From assembly GCA_011109175.1 (NCBI GenBank), contig RDEW01000064.1, positions 225,463 through 247,640 of the forward strand: a stretch of 22,178 nucleotides of DNA. The letters are read 5' to 3'. Positions 17,668 through 22,178 of the stretch are shown here, piece after piece; positions within the stretch are counted from its first letter, which is position 1; every line of letters starts with the position of its first letter. A model generated the notes under the pieces. The model ran no database searches. It was given only the letters and a program-made list of their open reading frames with translations, and was not told where the DNA came from. The DNA is from Dicyema japonicum (taxonomy: Eukaryota; Dicyemida; Rhombozoa; Dicyemidae). Position numbers and translations under genes: made by a program.

Positions 17668-18802
17668 AGCCACTACTATTTTCAATCTCGGGAAACTAGA
17701 AAAACTAATTCTCTAATCACTGAAGACCTTATCGGACAAAATGGAAAGGGATTTGCTAACCTGTGCAAACATTGCAACTCTCAACAATACACAGCCACGA
17801 CGTGTCTTATGAGAAGGGTATACATCACCACTCTCCAATTCCTATTTTCGAAACCACCCCGCTTACAGAGAAGTTGTGTTGGATTCCAGAAATCGCACGA
17901 GGAGAAAATGAAAATTATGATTGAGGCCTTCGAGATCATTCAATTTATTTAGTGATTAAATTAACTATTTGTGCTCTTGGGTTAATAATAATAATCCCAA
18001 TCCTGAAGCAAGAAATGTCTAATTAGCTTATGATGGATGAAATCTCTTTCTTGTAATAAATTTTATTGTAGAAATTAAATTTATTAAAATTTTAAATAAT
18101 AAATTAATATCAGCGTTTTTCTTCGTAGTGATGTACGAATGTAACGTAATCACTTATGAAGATGATATTTTCGAAGACATGCCTGTACTACGTTACTTTT
18201 TAATAGTATTTTAGAATGAAATTATTGCCAGGATGACTTCATTGCTAATGCATGGAGTTCAATTTAGATGAGAGTGAGTTCTACCAAAATTTAAAGTATA
18301 CCACTCTATGTGAGTTTAGAAACGAAATTACAAAAATTTTGGTCGATAAGAATAATTACTAATTCTTAAATATTGTCATTTGTAAAAATATTTCAATTGT
18401 TTCATTTACTGTAAGTCCTCATTAAACCACAGTTTATCTTCCCAATACTAACTCGTCAATTGCAACAGACCGATTATCGTTATTCCCCCACATGTTCTCC
18501 ACAGTCTATAATTCCTCCTATAGAGTAATCGGTCTTAATTTTTGAGCACTTCTGATAAACGACTTCCTTCTAGTTCTCAATGCTTTATGAATTAATTCTT
18601 CTGAATTTTGCTAATGTCATCTAACCAACATCGCTAGCTTGTTTGCTAACGCGAGGAGATGTGCCTGGGGATGCGGAGACCAGAATCTATTGTTTTAGCC
18701 TACACCCTCTCTCCTGCAGGAAGAATGCAAGCAATCTCACATAGATCTGACCTTGAAATTAGTTGTATGAATCACCGCATCGATCTGACACAAACCCAAA
18801 AG
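17668..18802. other. no gene recognised
   Basis: A frame open across 17599-17952 (about 117 codons) overlaps the RHG fragment in another frame and contains no recognisable motif. The rest is AT-rich with short frames only. Confidence 0.4.
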
Positions 18803-18960
18803 ATGACGATGGCTGTCAAAGTTAAGCCTGTGCAATCGAAAATTGAAAAATTGGAGATAATAAAGAAATTGAGAAGGCATGGTAATACACTTTAAATCAT
18901 AAAAGATCTATGCATTGATTGCTACTCTCGAAATAATTGAGGATAAAATTTCAAAACAGA
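18803..18960 (+). pseudogene. possible CENP-B/pogo-type HTH fragment
   Basis: MAVKVKPVQSKIEKLEIIKK then LRRHGNTL, a stop, and IIKDLCIDCYSRNN resembles the first helix-turn-helix of CENP-B/Tigger transposases (the KLEIIKKLE-type helix followed by an I-x-DL segment). Only this piece is visible; no second DNA-binding domain or DDE follows. The call rests on a short motif. Confidence 0.35.
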
Positions 18961-19829
18961 TGGACAGAAAACCTCATAATAACAAAAACAATGGAGTATA
19001 AGTTTACAAATTTTAAATAATTAAACATTTTTATGTTACTATACAACTAATGATTGGTTTATTTATGCAGTATGAATCATGACTATTAATGTGGAATCAA
19101 TTACCCGTGTAACCCGCTTAGAGATGTACTTGTATCACCTTGGAAGCGAATCTTATAATTACTCAATGACTTAAGAGATTCTGTGTATTCCTGCAATTTC
19201 CTAAGTGAAAAGTTAATTCCACGACATATTATGTCAAGGCGTTACGCGTAACCGAGCGCTACGCGTTACACTAGTGGACGTTGAAAAAAATCAAAAAAAT
19301 ATTTTGATTTAATTTATTAAATTAATATATAATGTGACCAAACTAGTGCTACTATTTAAAAACTAATTAAAGGATAACGATTTAAAAACTAATTAAATGT
19401 GATAAGCCAACGAGTTTGTCTGGTTATGGGGTCTGCCATAACAGACATCATATGTCTCCTCTCAGGTAAAATACTTTTAAAAATTAAATTAAAAGCCCTT
19501 TATTTAGACTGACGATTCGGCCTTCATTGATACATATATATCGATTTATGGCTTTATTTATGAAACAAATACATTCCAATTTCATGATTGGATTTATTAC
19601 TTTTCTATTTATTGTCTTGCAAAAACCACATCTTTTGAAATCATTGTGAGTCAGACAGTTTTTTCCAATCAGTTCATGCAAAAAGAATATACCTTATCTG
19701 TTTTTACTTTTTGGGCATAGCATATGAATATCCTGAATATCAATGACTTTTGATTTGATTATAATTTTTGCTACTTATTCTTCTTATATTATTATTAATA
19801 AGCACACCGTAATATAACATTAGTATAGT
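18961..19829. other. no gene recognised; palindromic CpG cluster
   Basis: An AT-rich stretch. At 19241-19252 GTTACGCGTAAC is a perfect palindrome, followed by AGCGCT and ACGCGTTACAC, a CpG-dense island in AT-rich surroundings. The string TTTAAAAACTAATTAAA is repeated about 30 bp apart (about 19352 and 19381). No protein family was recognised. Confidence 0.45.
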
Positions 19830-20110
19830 TATTGTTATCTTGCATGTGCCACCCTCTCCTAGATGCGTTTTGTTAATCGCTTCCAGTTCTTTCTGTTCTT
19901 CGATATGTCCTTCAGGTAGTCAAGATCATCTGCCAACGTCAACCCTTTCTTAATCAAAGTTAGGTCTTGATGTAGAAGGGTTGGTAGAGTAATTCGTGCT
20001 TTTCCCCGGAAAGTCGATCCGGGTTGAGTAGCATAGTGGTGTGTGTTCCATGGCAAGATTAGCGGGAGTATTCCTTTCCATCCTTAGGATGTCATCAAAA
20101 CAGCATCATC
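19830..20110 (-). pseudogene. C-terminal fragment of a LINE ORF2
   Basis: Minus-strand frames give ILRMERNTPANLAM (the LINE tail motif usually reading GHVLRM) and, one frame over, STFRGKARITLPTLLHQDL followed by ADDLDYLKDISKNRKNWKRL. The FRGKARITLPT...DLDYL...DR-x-W-x-x-L pattern is typical of the extreme C terminus of a common invertebrate LINE ORF2. RT and endonuclease domains are absent. A tail rich in AATAATAATATAAG follows at about 19770-19800. Confidence 0.65.
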
Positions 20111-20567
20111 TGTTACTTATTATTTCTCCGTCAATTGGTAAATATTGTAATGGAAATAGAGGTAATGCTTTGGACAGGAAATTCGTAGAATGTATCTCAG
20201 CTGGCATTCAAAGAAAGCAGATCAGACTTTCCATTTCAGACATTGTGAGTGCCCTTGTATTTCAAAATTTGAAATAGTAATCAGACCAAAAAGGGTCATT
20301 TTAATGAGATTCGAATTACACGCACAATAAATTTATTAAGAAAAAATTAATAATAAATCTTCATTTTTCATTTTTATAAAAATAATTTTATCTATTTTTA
20401 AATATAAATTTCATGGGATTCGTGAATTTCCTTGGGACTTGTAAATGTCTTTTCTAAAAGCAATTAAGATTTTTCCGACTTATAGGTAAGTTAGATAGGG
20501 TACAGTCTTTGTTCATTTCCTGATGGATATAGTGTCTTCCTCTAAATGAAGTTCATATAAATAAAAT
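20111..20567. other. no gene recognised
   Basis: A 78-codon plus-strand frame (20041-20277) has no motif and overlaps the antisense LINE tail. The remainder is AT-rich. Confidence 0.4.
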
Positions 20568-20584
20568 CATTAAATCCTGTACTA

Positions 20585-21321
20585 GGACATTTGGCCGACA
20601 CACCCTAATGTACTTGGACATTTTTCCGATTAGGTTTTCAGTTATACAATATACATGTTACATTATGTGAAATATTTAGTGTATGCTATTGATCGAGAAA
20701 AATCTCAACAAATATATGAACAAATATTTTCTATTTTACTTTGGGCAGTGTTTATGGCGAAAAAATACAATATCTAGGACTGCAGACATGGTATAATGAC
20801 CCTGCAAATGCAAACTTAATTAAAAGTATTCAAGCACTGGCATTTGTTTTTGTACATTAAGTCATTGAGAGTTTCCGAGCGCTACTTGAAACTATAGATG
20901 ACGAGACTGATGACGTGTTGGGAGATATTCTGACCTATTTTGAGACAATTGGAGCCTTCAACGTGGAAGGAGAAGAAGAACATTGTATAGTTTGGAAATT
21001 TGGAATGTACAAGCTAGAAAGATGGCACATCTCTTTCTCACAAAGATGTCTTTTAAAAAATCAAACCGTTAGTCGGCTTGTTGCAAAAATACGAAAAGAA
21101 CATTCGGAGTGGGAGCTCACAGTAGAACAAGTCAATAAGAAAAGTAAAGAAATAACCAGGATGTGAACAAAAGGATAAACAGTACTGTTGAAAAATATGA
21201 TGATTATACTCCAGCAGAATTATGACTGCGATTTCTCATAACCTTTAAGTAATTGTTTTTATCTTGAAATTTATCTCTGAATTTTAAAACCAGAATGTCC
21301 TGTCGGCCAATGTCCGGACAA
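20585..21321 (+). mobile_element. MULE (Mutator-like) element, internally degraded
   Basis: Inverted ends GGACATTTGGCCGAC (20585-20599) and GTCGGCCAATGTCC (21302-21315) bracket a decayed MULE transposase. The element is flanked by near-identical direct repeats CATTAAATCCTGTACTA (20568-20584) and CATTAAATCCTTCACTA (21322-21338), 15 of 17 identical. MULE target duplications are usually 8-11 bp, so the longer match may include element-end sequence or be partly fortuitous. At about 0.74 kb it is much too short for a full autonomous MULE. Confidence 0.68.
20748..21240 (+). pseudogene. MULE transposase C-terminal fragment
   Basis: In order, across frames: VYGEKIQYLGLQTWYND (about 20750), IQALAFVFV then stop, VIESFRALLETIDDETDDVL, DILTYFETI (about 20925), GRRRRTLYSLEIWNV (about 20966-21010), RWHISFSQRCLLKNQTVSRL (about 21020-21080) and a closing KYDDYTPAEL. 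This order matches the part of MULE transposases after the last catalytic Glu, including the WH-x-SF segment. One internal stop and at least two frameshifts make it inactive. Confidence 0.72.
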
Positions 21322-21338
21322 CATTAAATCCTTCACTA

Positions 21339-21561
21339 CTTTTTCCAAATTCACTTATTCCAGTAAGATGTGCAGTTTTAAAGCATGTTTATTAATTTCA
21401 TTAAGAAAATCGACTAAAATTGTATATTACTGTTCTATCATTTATTGTCATAGGCTTGAACGAATTTCCAAGCGAATAATCTTATTTGAGGACATTAATA
21501 CTTACAGTGCAACTATTGGATACTTCCTACCATTTAAATCTCAACAATATAGGTAGCAGAA
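21339..21561. other. no gene recognised
   Basis: Short frames only; nothing recognisable between the MULE and the LINE tail. Confidence 0.4.
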
Positions 21562-21825
21562 TTATTATCACAGTATATTAGGATCACTTCTCAAAACTGC
21601 CACAAACACGTTGAGGTAGAAAAGTTCTACAAGTATGACCCACTGGCGAACGAACTTGAGATTATCCATCTCGCAAAGTTAAAAATAATCTATATGATCA
21701 TCACTTGGGATGAAATTGTCTCCAGAATCTTTAAAGACCACCTGGATGCCAAAAATTTGAAGGAAAAAGTCAAAGCTATTTACAACGTCAGTGTTAAGGA
21801 AGACTTTGGAGAATATGCAAGCTGA
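21562..21825 (+). pseudogene. LINE ORF2 C-terminal tail fragment
   Basis: An open frame reads KHVEVEKFYKYDPLANELEI, then AKLKIIYMIITWDEIVSRI and KEDFGEYAS, ending in TGA. E-K-x-x-KYDPLA-x-EL followed by a K-(L/V)-K-I-I hydrophobic strand is the usual C-terminal extension of several LINE ORF2 proteins beyond the RT thumb. No RT motifs precede it. Confidence 0.5.
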
Positions 21826-21985
21826 GGAGAACATAGAGTACTAAGGGCTGTTGATGAGTAAGAGGGCATGGAATGTCAACTAGAGAAGTCTCTGAATGTT
21901 TGGTATGCAACGACGTGAACACTCCTATAAATGAATAGATTGGCGTAAAAAGAGAAGAATAGTTAGACGGGGGTAATAAAATAAT

Positions 21986-22064
21986 AACTTTTACTTATTG
22001 TTTGATTTATAATAAATTTTTATATTTTTTTATAACTAATTTTAACAAACAATAAAAAGTTAAC
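21986..22064. repeat. AT-rich inverted repeat
   Basis: AACTTTTACTTATTGTTTG (about 21986-22004) is the imperfect reverse complement of CAAACAATAAAAAGTTAAC (about 22046-22064), separated by about 40 bp of A/T. It could fold into a hairpin near the 3' end of the right-edge frame. Confidence 0.55.
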
Positions 22065-22071
22065 ATATTTA

Positions 22072-22178
22072 ATAATCAACAACCTTCTTCGCCTGTCTGT
22101 TCGCCAGCCTCCTCAGCAGGTTCGATTCTGGTTGCTGAAACAACTCCGAGAGCGCCTTGTCTAATTGAACCCTCTTGT
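22072..22178 (-). CDS. possible partial C-terminal exon at the right edge
   Basis: The GC content rises at the edge. Two minus-strand frames are open from the edge: one ends LLRRLANRQAKKVVDY at a TAA (about 22072), the other ends RIEPAEEAGEQTGEEGC at a TGA (about 22079). Neither is recognised, and both are under 40 codons. A plus-strand frame is also open. Which, if any, is real cannot be decided from this window. Confidence 0.2.

Noticed and set aside
20041-20277. 78-codon plus-strand frame
   Set aside because: Overlaps an antisense LINE tail and shows no motif.
1-22178. CRISPR arrays, bacterial operons, ribosome binding sites, phage or viral genes
   Set aside because: None seen; the spliced host gene, 28S and LINEs indicate a eukaryotic nuclear genome.

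Overview
This is a eukaryotic, AT-rich, repeat-laden window with one recognisable single-copy host gene, POLR3B (second-largest subunit of RNA polymerase III), on the minus strand at 7920-11766. The gene is cut into 22 exons by introns of only 20-25 nt. Metazoan-style LINEs (RTE-like, CR1/L2-like and a restriction-like-endonuclease type), a pogo/Tigger-like transposase, a MULE transposase and a 28S rRNA fragment surround it. Introns this short combined with animal-type transposons suggest a dicyemid mesozoan or another animal with extremely compacted introns. That assignment is inference; no species marker was tested.

Layout. 1-402: probable ITS2 or spacer. 403 to about 1407: 5' part of a 28S rRNA gene that stops abruptly and abuts a decayed antisense LINE RT (about 1408-2036), which carries a 3-copy 58-bp tandem repeat. 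2037-3884: no supported gene. 3885-4833 plus 7613-7660: a decayed pogo/Tigger-like transposase (minus strand), split by a younger LINE (4834-7612). That LINE has the hallmarks of a twin-priming 5' inversion: a poly(A) tail read on the minus strand, an 11-bp target-site duplication, the 3' piece on the minus strand and the RT piece flipped to the plus strand. 7920-11766: POLR3B. 12093-12115: tail of a LINE 3' end. About 12280-14052: decayed RTE-like LINE. 14100-15695: 5'-truncated, nearly intact CR1/L2-like LINE ending in (TTGTC)4. 16080-16976: internally deleted relative of that LINE ending in (GTTATCT)3. 16977 to the end: mostly non-coding AT-rich DNA with fragments of a LINE (19830-20110, minus), a MULE (20585-21321), another LINE tail (21562-21825) and a possible C-terminal exon at the right edge.

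How parts relate. POLR3B is the only gene with an evident cellular role (catalytic core of Pol III, which makes tRNA, 5S and other small RNAs). Its reconstructed product is about 1,123 residues, close to the human protein, but the sequence carries one apparent 1-nt frameshift and one in-frame TAA, so it is either a pseudogene or contains sequence errors. Everything else is transposon debris that dates itself by nesting: the RLE LINE is younger than the pogo copy it split, and the 14.1-15.7 kb LINE is among the youngest insertions.
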